A stretch of 64,000 bases of DNA, from the NCBI GenBank assembly GCA_023362775.1, contig JALMGJ010000005.1, positions 63,183,463 through 63,247,462 on the forward strand. The letters run 5' to 3'. This DNA is from Charina bottae (Eukaryota; Chordata; Lepidosauria; Squamata; Charinaidae). Position 1 is the first letter of the stretch. Every line of letters starts with the position of its first letter. The notes under the pieces were generated by a model. That model searched no databases. It was not told where the DNA came from and saw nothing but the letters and a program-made list of their open reading frames with translations. This document shows positions 1-9,948 of the stretch, piece after piece. The translations under genes and the position numbers were made by a program.

Positions 1-95
1 AGCCAGGGGGCGGGGTTTGCGGGTGGGGGCCAATCGCGTGGAAGGGGGCGGGGTTTGCAGGCGGGGGCCAATCACGCACACTTAGGGCCTGCTGC
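1..95 (+). repeat. Tandem GC-box/CCAAT modules in hAT element
   Basis: Two modules are visible, each with a GC box (ggggcgggg), a G-rich spacer and CCAATC. The CCAATC motifs lie at 30-35 and 68-73, 38 bp apart. The same module recurs in the hAT elements at 2650-3426, 30662-30908 and 31695-31932. GC boxes bind Sp/KLF factors and CCAAT boxes bind NF-Y, so promoter-like activity is possible but is inferred. Confidence 0.7.
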
Positions 96-430
96 CGCCA
101 TGCCTGCCACGCCCACTGCATTGCCCGTCGCCGCCACGCCCACCATGCCCGCTGCCACACCTGCCACGCCACGTCCGCCACTGCACCTCCCCCGGGGTCC
201 GAGTAAGCCGCGACGGGCGGGCGGTGAGCGAAGCGTTGCCCCGCCTCCTCCCCCGGGGTCCTTCGTGAAGACCTCCTCCTCCATCCTCGCTGCTCCCGCC
301 GCAGCTCCTTACTGCCTTCCTTCTTCTCTCCCTTGCCGGCACCCACCACCCCTGCCCCACCTCCGCCCACCCTTCTCCTCCCTCCCCCTCACAGAGATTT
401 CGTCTCTGTCTCCTTCTTCTGTCTTCTGTC

Positions 431-576
431 TGCCTGTCTCCTTCGAAGCAAGCACGCGCGCAAGCGAGACAAAAGCCGCTCTTTCTTTCTTCCTACGCCA
501 GCATAGGACGTAGGAAGAAAGAAAGAGCGGCTTCTCTCTCGCTTGCGCACGCGCTTGCTTCAAAGGAGACAGGCAG
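431..576. repeat. Long inverted repeat (hairpin) inside hAT element
   Basis: Arms of about 65 bases at 431-497 and 509-576 are near-perfect reverse complements around an 11-base spacer. They run from a gcctgtctcctt end through cgcgcaagcgag to tcttcctacg. A transcript would fold into a long hairpin. The open frames across it have no family resemblance. Confidence 0.85.
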
Positions 577-946
577 AGGGAAAGGCATAGGACTTTCCCT
601 CCACCGTTTGGCGTATTTCCCCGCCCCCCTCGAGACTGGCGCGGCCTGAGGTGGCGGCTATGCCCCCTACGGTGGGCGAAGGCGTGCGCACGTGCGTGGG
701 GGCAGGGGGAGCAAGCAAGCGTGCAAGCAAGGGAGAAGTCGCTCTTTCTCTACTCTTTGTAGAAGGAGAGGCGCGAACCGAGTTCGCTGGCTCAGGCGTT
801 GTTTCCGGGAGAGTGGGCGAGTCCAGCTTGCTTTCTCCCCGGGATGGAATGTCCGGCTGGAGCTTCAGACAAGGAGCCCACTTAGCGAGTTTCTTCCAGC
901 TTTACTCCTCCGATTAGGATTGCTTTGCCCAAACTGGCTCTTTCCT

Positions 947-1430
947 GCTCGGGCAGGTACCAGCCTCTCTGCACGCTCCTTCCGCTGCTGCTGCTGCAGG
1001 GAGACGGCGTCCACCCGGCCCAGCTGCCCAGGGTCCAGGGAGATCAGATCCGCCTGCCTCGTTCCCCCCCCACGGCCGCTCTTCGCCACAGATCCCGCCG
1101 GAGCTGATCTCCCTGGACCCCGGGCAGCTGGGCTGGGTGGACGCCATCTCCCTGCAGCAGCAGCAGCGGAAGGAGCGTGCAGAGAGGCTGGTACCCGCCC
1201 GAGCAGGTACCAGCTGCAGGGAGACGGCGTCCACCCGGCCCAGCTGCCCGGGGTCCAGGGAGATCAGATCGGCCCACCTCGTTCCCCCCCCACGGCCGCT
1301 CTTCACCACAGATCCCGCCGGAGCTGATCTCCCTGGACCTCGGGCAGCTGGGCCTGGTGGACGCCGTCTCCCTGCAGCAGCAGCAGCGGAAGGAGCGTGC
1401 AGAGAAGCTGGTACCTGCCCGAGCAGGTGG
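947..1430. pseudogene. WDR46: Captured WDR46-like exon, duplicated as two inverted-repeat units
   Basis: Plus-strand copies at 1092-1206 and 1312-1426 read IPPELISLDPGQLG, then WVDAISLQQQQRKERAERL in copy 1 and a near-identical sequence in copy 2. Each follows a pyrimidine-rich stretch and ccacag, as at a splice acceptor. Reverse-complement copies of the same exon stand at 947-1048 and about 1208-1270. The layout is therefore (antisense-spacer-sense) twice. From memory, this resembles the C-terminal BING4CT region of WDR46/UTP7, a WD-repeat protein of the small-subunit processome, which has a similar I-x-x-E-L-I-x-L-D-P stretch. The copies are fragments inside a transposon and cannot make WDR46. 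The assignment rests on remembered similarity. Confidence 0.6.
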
Positions 1431-1535
1431 GCGCCGGTGGCGCTCCGCTGGCCACTCTGGGAGGGCGGGGCGGGGCGGGGCGAGACGCAGCTCTGCCGGG
1501 CTCTGGGCGCTGAGTCCCTGCCCCCTTCCCCCCAG

Positions 1536-1610
1536 CAGGGGCTGAAGGGCCGGGACTCGGCGGGCGGGCGGCTGAAGCGGAGGAGGAAGGTGGCAGCCGA
1601 GCAGCAGCGG
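1536..1610 (+). pseudogene. WDR46: Second captured WDR46-like exon with splice sites
   Basis: A C-rich tract and cccag precede an open stretch reading QG then LKGRDSAGGRLKRRRKV and AAEQQR. It ends exactly at a strong donor, cgg|gtgagt (1611). From memory WDR46 has a basic K-G-R-S-S...K-R-K-R-K-V segment shortly after the LDP segment, so order and spacing fit consecutive exons of one gene. The reading phase does not match if the first exon ends at the gtgggc donor at 1427 (one spare base against phase 0). Either a different donor was used or the copy has been rearranged. Confidence 0.55.
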
Positions 1611-1879
1611 GTGAGTCTCCTGGCGCTCCCCGTTCCTCCCCTGCCCTGGGCGCCCACGTGCGCCTCAAGGCGGCACGGAAAGACCTCTGCAGCCCCGGGG
1701 ATTTCCCCCTCCCGACTGAGAATCCTCCTCGCCCCCCCCCCACACCACCAGGGCCTTGCCTTCCAAGGATCGGAGGGGGGTATTCGGAAAAGGGCAGGGG
1801 TGGGCGCGGATGTGATTTGGCAACGCGCTCCGCTCCCATGCAGAGCGGGCGGTGGAAGAAAGCCAGCCAGCGCTGGCCT

Positions 1880-2021
1880 TTTTGGAGCGCTTCCGCGCGC
1901 AGCTGAGCGCTGGGCTGTGGAAATGCGCTCCAAAAAGACCGGCGCGGGGCCTCGCTCAGCTGCGCGCGGAAGCGCTCCAGGTCCAGCGGCTTGTCCAGCT
2001 GAGCGAGGCCCCGCACCGGTC
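1880..2021. repeat. Interleaved inverted repeats in hAT element
   Basis: ggagcgcttccgcgcgcagc near 1880 pairs with its reverse complement near 1955-1978. gaccggcgcggggcctcgct near 1938 pairs with agcgaggccccgcaccggtc near 1999-2021. The two hairpins overlap, so only one can form at a time. Confidence 0.7.
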
Positions 2022-2835
2022 TTTTTTTCACGCCTCTGGGTAGCAGGGCCAATCGGGCTTCACCTTGTTCAGCCCGCCTCTCTGCTCCCCTTTGGCGCGC
2101 GCTGATTGGTGGAGGCGTCCTTCCTTCTGAGCCTGCACCAATCAGCGTCTGTTTCTTCCCCAGGGTTCGCTCTGCTTCCGGAGACCGGCTTTCCGGATGT
2201 CGGGCGGCAGACAGAGAGAGAGAGAGCCAGAGCCGAGGGGCCAAAGAGCCAGATCTGGCTCGCGAGCCGCCATTTCCGACCCTTGGTCTAGGCAATATAG
2301 GAAACTCTAATTCTTTATTCCACTCACTTCTTAGCATCTGCATATCAAATTGATTTATTGATAACAAATATCTAGTATCTAAGATCTAAGATCTAAGTTG
2401 TTCTAGTATCTCGGGTGTCTCCAAAACTGAAAAAGCTGGTGGTCCAAATAAAGTTGTTAACAAATGTTGTAGTTGTAAATATTGCCACTGGGCTACATCT
2501 GATAGTTGATATTTATCTCTTAACACAGCATATGTTTAACATATGTATGCAGAGAAGCCTGAAGATTTCTGAAGAGAAGCAGAGACACAGGTCAGCTTTC
2601 AGTTGATACTGCTTTAGCAATGGACTTCAGTGAAAATCAGCCTCTAAAGCAGGGGTCGGCAACCTGTGGTCCACGGCCCACCGGTGATCCGCAGGCCATT
2701 AGGAAGTGGGCCGCAGGGTGAGACAGAGCAGCTGATTGGTGGAGGCCCAGAAGGGGAAACACCTCCACCTATCAGCGCAGGGCAAAGAAGGGCAGAGAAG
2801 CTGCTCCTTTTGCAGCAGCGTGCACGTGCGCCTTT

Positions 2836-2921
2836 TCGCCTCCCTGCCAGAACCGAGGGCATTTTCGAAGGGACAAGCTACGGGGACCCCGAAAATGGCC
2901 TCGGTTCTGGCAGGGAGGCAA
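2836..2921. repeat. Inverted repeat in the 2650-3426 hAT element
   Basis: Arms 2836-2866 and 2890-2921 share cctccctgccagaaccgagg and its complement. A third copy of the arm lies at 3046-3075 with a shorter partner at 3125-3142, so the segment was copied more than once within the element. Confidence 0.8.
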
Positions 2922-3164
2922 AAGCCTTGCCGCACGCACGCAGGCTACCGGCCACTTCCCCGCTGCACAGCTGACTGGTGCGGGAGGGGGCGGGGTGGAA
3001 AATCTCTGCGCCGCAGGGAAGCAGCCCGGCGCATGGCGAGGCTTTTGCCTCCCTGCCAGAACCGAGGGCATTTTTGGGGTCCCTGGAGCTTGCCCCTTTG
3101 AAGGGGCAGGTTCTGGGGACCCTGAAAATGCCCTCGGTTCCCGGAGCGGCAGGCCTGCAAACCC

Positions 3165-3365
3165 CACCCCTGTCCATCCGATTGGCTGCCACCCACAAAC
3201 CCTGCCCCCCATCTGGCTGATTGGCTGCTGTCCACAAACCCCACCCCCGTCCGTCCGATTGGCTGCCACCCACAAACCCCACCCCCCATCTGGCTGATTG
3301 GCTGCTGTCCACAAACCCCACCCCCATCTGTCCGATTGGCTGCCACCCGCAAACCCCGCCCCCGT
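3165..3365 (-). repeat. 77-bp tandem repeat holding GC-box/CCAAT modules
   Basis: About 2.5 units of 77 bp. gattgg (CCAATC on the minus strand) recurs at 3180, 3219, 3257, 3296 and 3334, a steady 38-39 bp step. C-rich GC-box-like stretches lie between. The step and content match the modules at 1-95. Confidence 0.85.
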
Positions 3366-3434
3366 TCCTTGAAAAAAAAATTCCGGCGGGGGTGGTCCCT
3401 GATGGAAAAAAGGTTGCCGACCCCTGCTCTAAAG

Positions 3435-5417
3435 TACATGCTTGATGGAATTTAGAGGTCTGAGGGAGATGATGCTCAAACACAATTAAGTTAGCCCCAT
3501 AATTAAACAGCAAACACTCAGATTTGTTCTTTTTCTCACAAGACTCTGTGATAGCTCCACAGAGGATCCAGGATCCAGGATCAGAATATGATTACATTGG
3601 ATGCTGTACATGCAGAATTTGTTTTCTTCTCAGGATCAGGATAGCTGACAATATTTTGTGGATAGATTTTACTATGAAATTTTCACTCAAGTTCTCATGA
3701 ATGCAAGATGGAGAATAGAGGTCAGTTCCTAATCATATGGTTTCTGAGCTTTGCTCCATAGTAAGTTCACTGGTACATCCTGAATGCAGTCTTGGATGGG
3801 AGTAATTGATAGGTTCTATGCCAGGGTGGAAAACCATTCTCCTACTGAAGGCCATGTTTCCTCAAAGATAATCTGTTAGGAACCATGTTGCATGCAAATG
3901 ATGAATAGGATTAAAACAGGGGATGGCAGGAATCAAAGCCCAAAATAGATAGTGCCATCCTTTCTCTCTCTTCCTGAAACCCTCTTAACCAATTCATAGA
4001 ACCCATTCATAGGCTACTGGGGAAAAGACAAACTGAGTTTGCTAGAGGTCCAAATTGCTTCCTTGCAAAGGACTTTTGAAATTAGGCTGGCCACATTAAA
4101 TTATGCCAAGTATTACAGATATGCTTCCCTGCTGTAGCCTTTAGTCACTTTTTACACTGAAAGCAGCAGAATTAAGATTGATACACATTTGTGCTGCCGT
4201 TTTGAAGCAGTTTTGACCACAATTTTCAGAAACGGCAAGAGGGAACAGATAGCCTGCCAGAGTCCAATAGCGGGTAGTTAAAAACTGAGAACCAACAGCA
4301 GCAATATAATTCATCAGTCAAAGCAATAGTCTTATTCCAATCCAAGTCCAATGGAGTCCAAATCTGTATCAGTAACCAAGTTTCAAAGGCAGGCCATTAG
4401 CCCTGCCAGTTTTTGGCAAGGACTGGGCTTACAAATACTTTTGTGACTTGAAGCAAAATATAAAGCATGCAAGATGTGGCTGTAACAGCAAATTCCAGCA
4501 CCGTACTGCACTCCATTGAGTCATTAAACAGAGAAAACTCTCAGTCTTCTCCCCCAAATACCCAGCACTCATTAGCCCTGATTTCCAGAGTCATGCTACT
4601 CAAGGCACCAGCCCATTCCCAAATAGATAATCCCGCATGCTGTTTTCTCCCTGTTCTCTGGCTCTCTACATTGTTATGGTAGATGGGACTTTGGTTCAGA
4701 GTGTGGAAGAAGTGAGACAGAATGTTCCTTATGTTGGAGATGAGGCATTACCTCTCATGGTCTGCTCTAGTAAGTGCCGCATTTTGGCTTTCTTGGATGG
4801 AACATTCATAGTTCTGGGGTATAACAGCAGATGGAGTTAAGGCAGTGTGGTTGTTTTTTCCTTTTACTAAGACCATGCTGCTCAATCCCACTTGGAGCTC
4901 AGACAGGAGATGCAAAGGTAAGCAATAAGGCTAGAGAGAAGAAAGCTATGGGTTGGGTAGAGCTGTATTTATTACTATTGGCTTTTTTTTCTGCTGTCAC
5001 TTGGCTCATTTAGGACTTGGGCTCCTGATGACTCATTTGGGAATTTAGTATAGTAAAAGAGGGAAAGATTAAATGGTGCCATTGGTAAGTTAATAAAAAC
5101 AGAGAAGAGGTGGAAACATTGCCCTATGGCAGGGTTTATCCACAAAGACAGAGCTATTATACTTGCAGACATCATCTAATTTAGTCAAATAATAAAACAA
5201 AACGGTATGACATTTTCTTTAAAATAAAGGAACCTAGTTCCCCAAATCTCTGTAGCTTTTTCTCGAAAATGTGGTTGCATTCATGTGCTCAGAATGTTCA
5301 GCTGTGCCTGATATACCTTCTGTTTATATGAGTGAAGAAGTTACAGCAGTTTGAAGATTCCTTATTCTAGTCAGCAGAGATACTAGACACTGGTTTTCTG
5401 AAACATATTTTACCTTC
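3435..5417. other. No gene recognised
   Basis: AT-rich sequence downstream of CLRN3. Short open frames such as 4467-4682 show no codon pattern or family resemblance. The stretch around 4250-4560 may be an old repeat but could not be assigned. Confidence 0.5.
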
Positions 5418-5560
5418 GGAAAATGGTTTGCCATTGCCTCCTTCCTAGGGCTCAGAGAGAGAGAGTGACTGGCCCAAGGTCCCCCAGCTGGCTTCATGCC
5501 TAAGGCAGTTTCTAGCCTGATGCCTTAACCACTGCACCAAAGTGGCTCTCGAAATAAAAT
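5418..5560 (-). mobile_element. tRNA-headed SINE fragment
   Basis: On the minus strand it reads from a tRNA-like head (caccactttggtgcagtggt with drift) through ccagctgggggaccttgggc and ggcaatggcaaacc. The same order is seen in the fragments at 36466, 61255 and 63389. It is degraded and truncated. Confidence 0.6.
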
Positions 5561-5773
5561 TATCAACTATAATAACAGCTATAGAAATGCAAGGCTTGAC
5601 ATTTCAAATACCAGTCCTGATAGTCTCTATTATATTATCTTTATATTTTATTCTTCATTTCCCTTGTATCTCATGATACTATGTAAGTCAGTAAGCTTCA
5701 CATGCATAACTGCACAGTTTATCTTGAAATGGAAGATTGCTCAGTTTATCTTAACGTAGAAGAAATAATCACA

Positions 5774-6045
5774 TTAAAATAAAATGCCATCCTTTGGTGC
5801 ACTGTCCAAAGGTCTCTCTCGTTCCTTCTTCTTAGAATACTTTGCACGTTCATAGAAAACAATGATGATAATAGTTGTAGAATTGAGGGCAATTATAGGA
5901 AGCATGATCCAGTATGAATATCCATATATGTTTGTTTGTTCAAAGTCTGTGAAAGAATTGCATTTTTTGATGGCCAGCTCAGCAGACAGTTTGTTTACCT
6001 CCACATTCACTGCAAACAATATTAGGTTTAGGAGACAGAATAAAC
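5774..6045 (-). CDS. CLRN3: CLRN3 exon 3 (last coding exon)
   Basis: The acceptor is cttttag just before 6045. One base from exon 2 plus GT completes a glycine codon, followed by LFCLLNLILFAVNVEVNKLS. It encodes residues 136-225: the third membrane segment, a short loop with NIYGYSYW, the fourth membrane segment rich in isoleucine, and a basic tail (YERAKYSKKKERERP) that ends PKDGILF before TAA at 5776-5774. The hydrophobic final residues could serve as a PDZ-type ligand; that is inference. Confidence 0.94.
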
Positions 6046-7119
6046 CTAAAAGAAAAAAGGAAATATTGCTGATATTGTTGCATTTCTCTGTTGTGGTTTA
6101 GTTCCTTGAATATAAAATATGCTGCGTCAGTCAATTGTTTCTAGAGTGGATTGAGATATGTAACAAGGGCCATCCACATGGAATTATATTTCTACATACA
6201 AAATATTATAAAACAGAATTCTACAACACATAGTCTCAGATGTGTTGGGCTATAATTCTCATCACCTACCCCCCAGTCATCACACCAATGAAATGTGATG
6301 GTTTTGAATAATGGCTTTTGTAGTTCACACACAAAGGCCTGGGTTGTGGAAGGATTTTGCATAGGTTCTGCTTAGCAATTATATATTTTGTAATACAATT
6401 TTCTCCCTTGCATAAATTATTTCAGTCCTATTTTAAAAAGCAGGAACCTCTTGGGACAAATTCTGTATTGGAAATTGAGTTATTTTAGTAGCAGGATCAT
6501 AAGGATAGCAAAGTACATCAAAATAAACCAGATGTAAGTCTAATAGAAGACTGAAGGGTTGTATCTTCAGGGAAATGTTGAATGAGTTCATTTTACAGTA
6601 TAACATTTCACTACTTTTTCGTGTATATAGAAAATACTTTTTGTCTGCAAGTGTATTTCTATTTATTTTCTCTGAGCAATGTTTTTCTCTATTGCAATTT
6701 CAGTCTCCAGGCTACTCTCCTAAGGACTAAGGAAACCTCATATTTTAAAAATCCAAATGTGTCAACTCTTGTTTAACATCATAATGCTAGCTTCTATATG
6801 ATAACATGTTTGCATACTACCATAGATAAAAAATCATACATATTGTTTGAGGCAAAAATTCCAAAAACACAGTATTATTAAAACCAATTACAATGCCACA
6901 AATTATTATAATAGATCTGCCATTGGAAACACTGGGAGTTTTTTCTTGCTGGTTCAAGGAGCCAAAATAGACATGATCTGGAAGATTAATGATCAGATAT
7001 CATGACATTTTTAACTTTTGGGCTCTGATCTTTATAGGATCAGCAGTGTGGGTGAATGGCATTCCTTCTGTGTCATTTCCATGATCTATATGGGTGATGG
7101 CTTTTGTTTCATCCATATG

Positions 7120-7218
<99 letters not shown>

Positions 7219-9137
7219 GCACGCGCGCACACGCACACGCACGCACACACACACACACACACACACATACACGGTACATATAAGTTAACAGTAGAATAAG
7301 GATTTTAGATCAGGAATACAGAGAGCAAGGAAAGGCTTAATTCCCTCCTTCCTCTTCCCTTTTGCCCTTCTACTTCCTCCTCCTCCTCCCACCTCCTCCT
7401 CCTCCTCCCCTTCTTCTTTTTTAACAAAGATATTCCAGCAGCCTTGCACGTTATTTATTGAACTATTGTATGTCCCCTAGTAGGATTGAAAATCAGAAAT
7501 CAGGGGACTTCCTGTGGGAAATGGCCGACTGAACAACTTTGCCTGTGAGCTCCATGGGCAGAGCTGGCAGCAAGGTAGGTTTCTTTGGGGCACAGGCAGG
7601 TTTTTCTGTAGCCCCAAGTGTTTTTCCAGATTAAGGAAAACGCTGAGAATCGACCCATTTGTCCTCCAGACGGTGAGTTGTAGCCAGGAGATCATAGACA
7701 GCGTCTGCGACCGAGCAGTAAGACTACACTGGGAGGCTGGGATTTTATCTTTTTCTAAGCCACGTATGCAACTCCTTAAAGGGGATATAAGTCGTGCCTT
7801 CCCATATCTTAAGCACCCAATTTGTTTTTTTAAGTTTTGTATCTTAAGAGAAGCTTTTTACAGTAAGAAAAAGCGGAATCTCTTGGTGATTATAGTTATT
7901 TCTGGAGATTTTTAACGATTAAAAAAATGTTTTGGCTTTTCTTCCCTTCTGGATTATATTGAGAGCTGTAACATTGCCTTTCCGTTGTTATCTTTGTTGC
8001 TGAATTTCAAGGTTGGACTGTTCTTTCTACACATTTCTCATTTTAAACTTTAGGCTTTCTGTTTACTTTTTTCCAAGTTGTCTGCTAGTATATTTTCTTT
8101 GGTTAATTTTGGATTAATTCATTAACCTCTATTTTTGTGAGTTAACTTTTTAGGGTGTGCTATAATTTACTGTTTGAACAATGGAAGATTTTAAAGAAGA
8201 TCTCAGAGAATTACATTGTCAGCAAGAAGATATTTTTTCAAAGGGTTGTCAAATTATTATACAGACTGTTTGGGACATTCGAGATGAGATTCTAGCTAAA
8301 ATGAAACAACTATATGAAAATACTATGATAGAAAAAGAAGAAGATGTTGGAAAAGATGGCTTTACTGTTGTGGGGAGAATGAAATATTCTCATCTGAAAA
8401 CTCTGGATTGGTGTTTATGGGATGAAAACGATTGTTTAACCTTAGGACTGAACAAGGAACTGCCAAGCGGGGGAAATGTTATGACTATTTCAATCAATGT
8501 TATGGGAAAGAAGAGTATGTTATGTGGGAGTTTTTTCTCTCTTTCGCTGGAAAGTTTGTATTTTTGGGGGCTGTTGGGCTGTCAGATCTTTGTAAAAAAA
8601 TGCTGTTGGTGTAATGGTGAAATATTTAAATGCCCTGGTATATTTTGAGGAGGGGTAAAAAATTAAGAATATTTAATTGGACTGATAATGAGGTTAACAT
8701 GATTTACAGGATTTTTGATTTCTAAGACTTAAAAGGTATTGACAAGTTTTGGTAATATTTTATATTGTTTTTAAGCATAATTAGGGTTAAGATTGTTAAT
8801 TATAAAGGTAGACAATTTATAAAAATTAAGAATATTTAATTGGATTGATAATGAGACTAATACGATTTTTTTTCTTTTCTTTTTTATGGTTTAGATTAGG
8901 ATTTATAGGGTTATAGATTTGTAAAACTTAAAGGATATTGATAAGATATAATAATGTTTTATACTGTTTTTTAGATCTAATAGGGTTAAGATTGTTTATT
9001 ATAAAGGCAGACAATTTATTTGTTTCTATAATTTGATGTCTATTGTGTAGACAGACGTATATAGAATAGTAGTAGAAAAAATTTTTAATGGATTATTTTT
9101 AAGAGGGAAGGAAGTTTGAAGTAGAAATTTAAATATA

Positions 9138-9199
<62 letters not shown>

Positions 9200-9890
9200 G
9201 TAAGGGGAAGGAGCAATTGTATTAGAGATTTGTATATGTGTTAATGGAGGGATTTATAGAAATAATATGATTATGGTTTGATATAGAGGAAGGGTTTGTT
9301 TATGGGAATTGCTGTATATTCTTGCTGTTGAAAGCTGGAAGTCACCTGTATGTACGTAACTTTCTAAAAGTCTTTTCTTTTGTGTTTTTACACTTTTAAT
9401 GTTTTTTTTTGTTTGTAGTGTTTTTTGTTTTTTGTAGTTTTTTATCTTTGTTGTAAAAAAATAATAAAAACTTTGACCAAAAAAAAGAAAGAAAATCAGA
9501 AATCAGAATCCAAAGAACAGAGAGAAACTCATCTGTTTCTTGTGATGAGTAAAAGAGGCAAGGAAGTAGCAGTACTGCACCTCAGGTTTAAGGGACCACA
9601 AAACAGAGGAGGAACAAACCAACTGCAATGGCTGCGGCATATCCACACATTGCTTAAGCTGCTCCTGTCCTGGTCCATTCTGGCTTGACTCTAAACTGGC
9701 ATAAAAAAAATCCTCTTGTGGCTGGAGGCACTTTGGCAACAGCTTGTAAAGGTATTCAGTCTGGACTGCAGGCACTACATGTCCTCTCATTGGACAATAA
9801 CTCTGCTGCTGGGACCCCCCACTTTCTGTACCACGAAAGCAGTGGCCAATTGTTTTCGTTGCTGTGGGTAGGTCTTCCTGGACACAGATA

Positions 9891-9948
<58 letters not shown>

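Larger units (their letters stand above)
1..2285. mobile_element. Large GC-rich non-autonomous hAT element (left end outside window)
   Basis: The right terminus at 2268-2285 ends in cgacccttg. It is the reverse complement of the start of the complete 238-bp hAT element at 31695-31932 (caagggtcgg). The first 75 bases also match that small element's interior in reverse complement, so the true left end should lie only some tens of bases before the window. The interior is very GC-rich against an AT-rich background. It contains GC-box/CCAAT repeats (1-95), a long hairpin (431-576), captured host-gene-like exons (947-1610) and interleaved hairpins (1880-2021). No transposase is visible, so it depends on an autonomous hAT. 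The right target duplicate would be gtctaggc, but the left copy cannot be seen. Confidence 0.75.
2650..3426. mobile_element. Non-autonomous hAT element, complete, with 8-bp target duplication
   Basis: The element starts caggggtcggcaacc and ends gttgccgacccctg, a clear terminal inverted repeat. Perfect 8-bp direct repeats ctctaaag flank it at 2642-2649 and 3427-3434, the signature of hAT transposition. The interior is GC-rich with internal inverted copies of one segment (2836-2921 and again 3046-3142) and a 77-bp tandem repeat. No transposase reading frame is present. Confidence 0.92.
7504..9490 (+). mobile_element. L1 LINE, internally deleted, with 16-bp target duplication
   Basis: Perfect 16-bp direct repeats gaaaatcagaaatcag flank it at 7488-7503 and 9491-9506. 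The 5' part resembles an L1 untranslated region. An ORF1-like start lies at 8181 (MEDFKEDLRELHCQQ, then a charged, probably coiled-coil stretch). The 3' end is AT-rich and finishes with aataaaaactttgacc and an A-rich tail. There is no endonuclease or reverse transcriptase, so it was copied in trans or lost its middle before insertion. Two similar copies of an AT-rich block (about 8652-8818 and 8821-9013) sit in the 3' region. Confidence 0.7.

Noticed and set aside
55..2367. Many long open frames on both strands in the first 2.3 kb
   Set aside because: They arise from high GC content and hairpins within a non-autonomous hAT element. Only the WDR46-like stretches show recognisable protein similarity.
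7000..7299. Open frames of repeated Tyr-Met, His-Ile or Cys-Ile residues
   Set aside because: Direct translation of the ATACAT/CA microsatellite in several frames on both strands; not genes.
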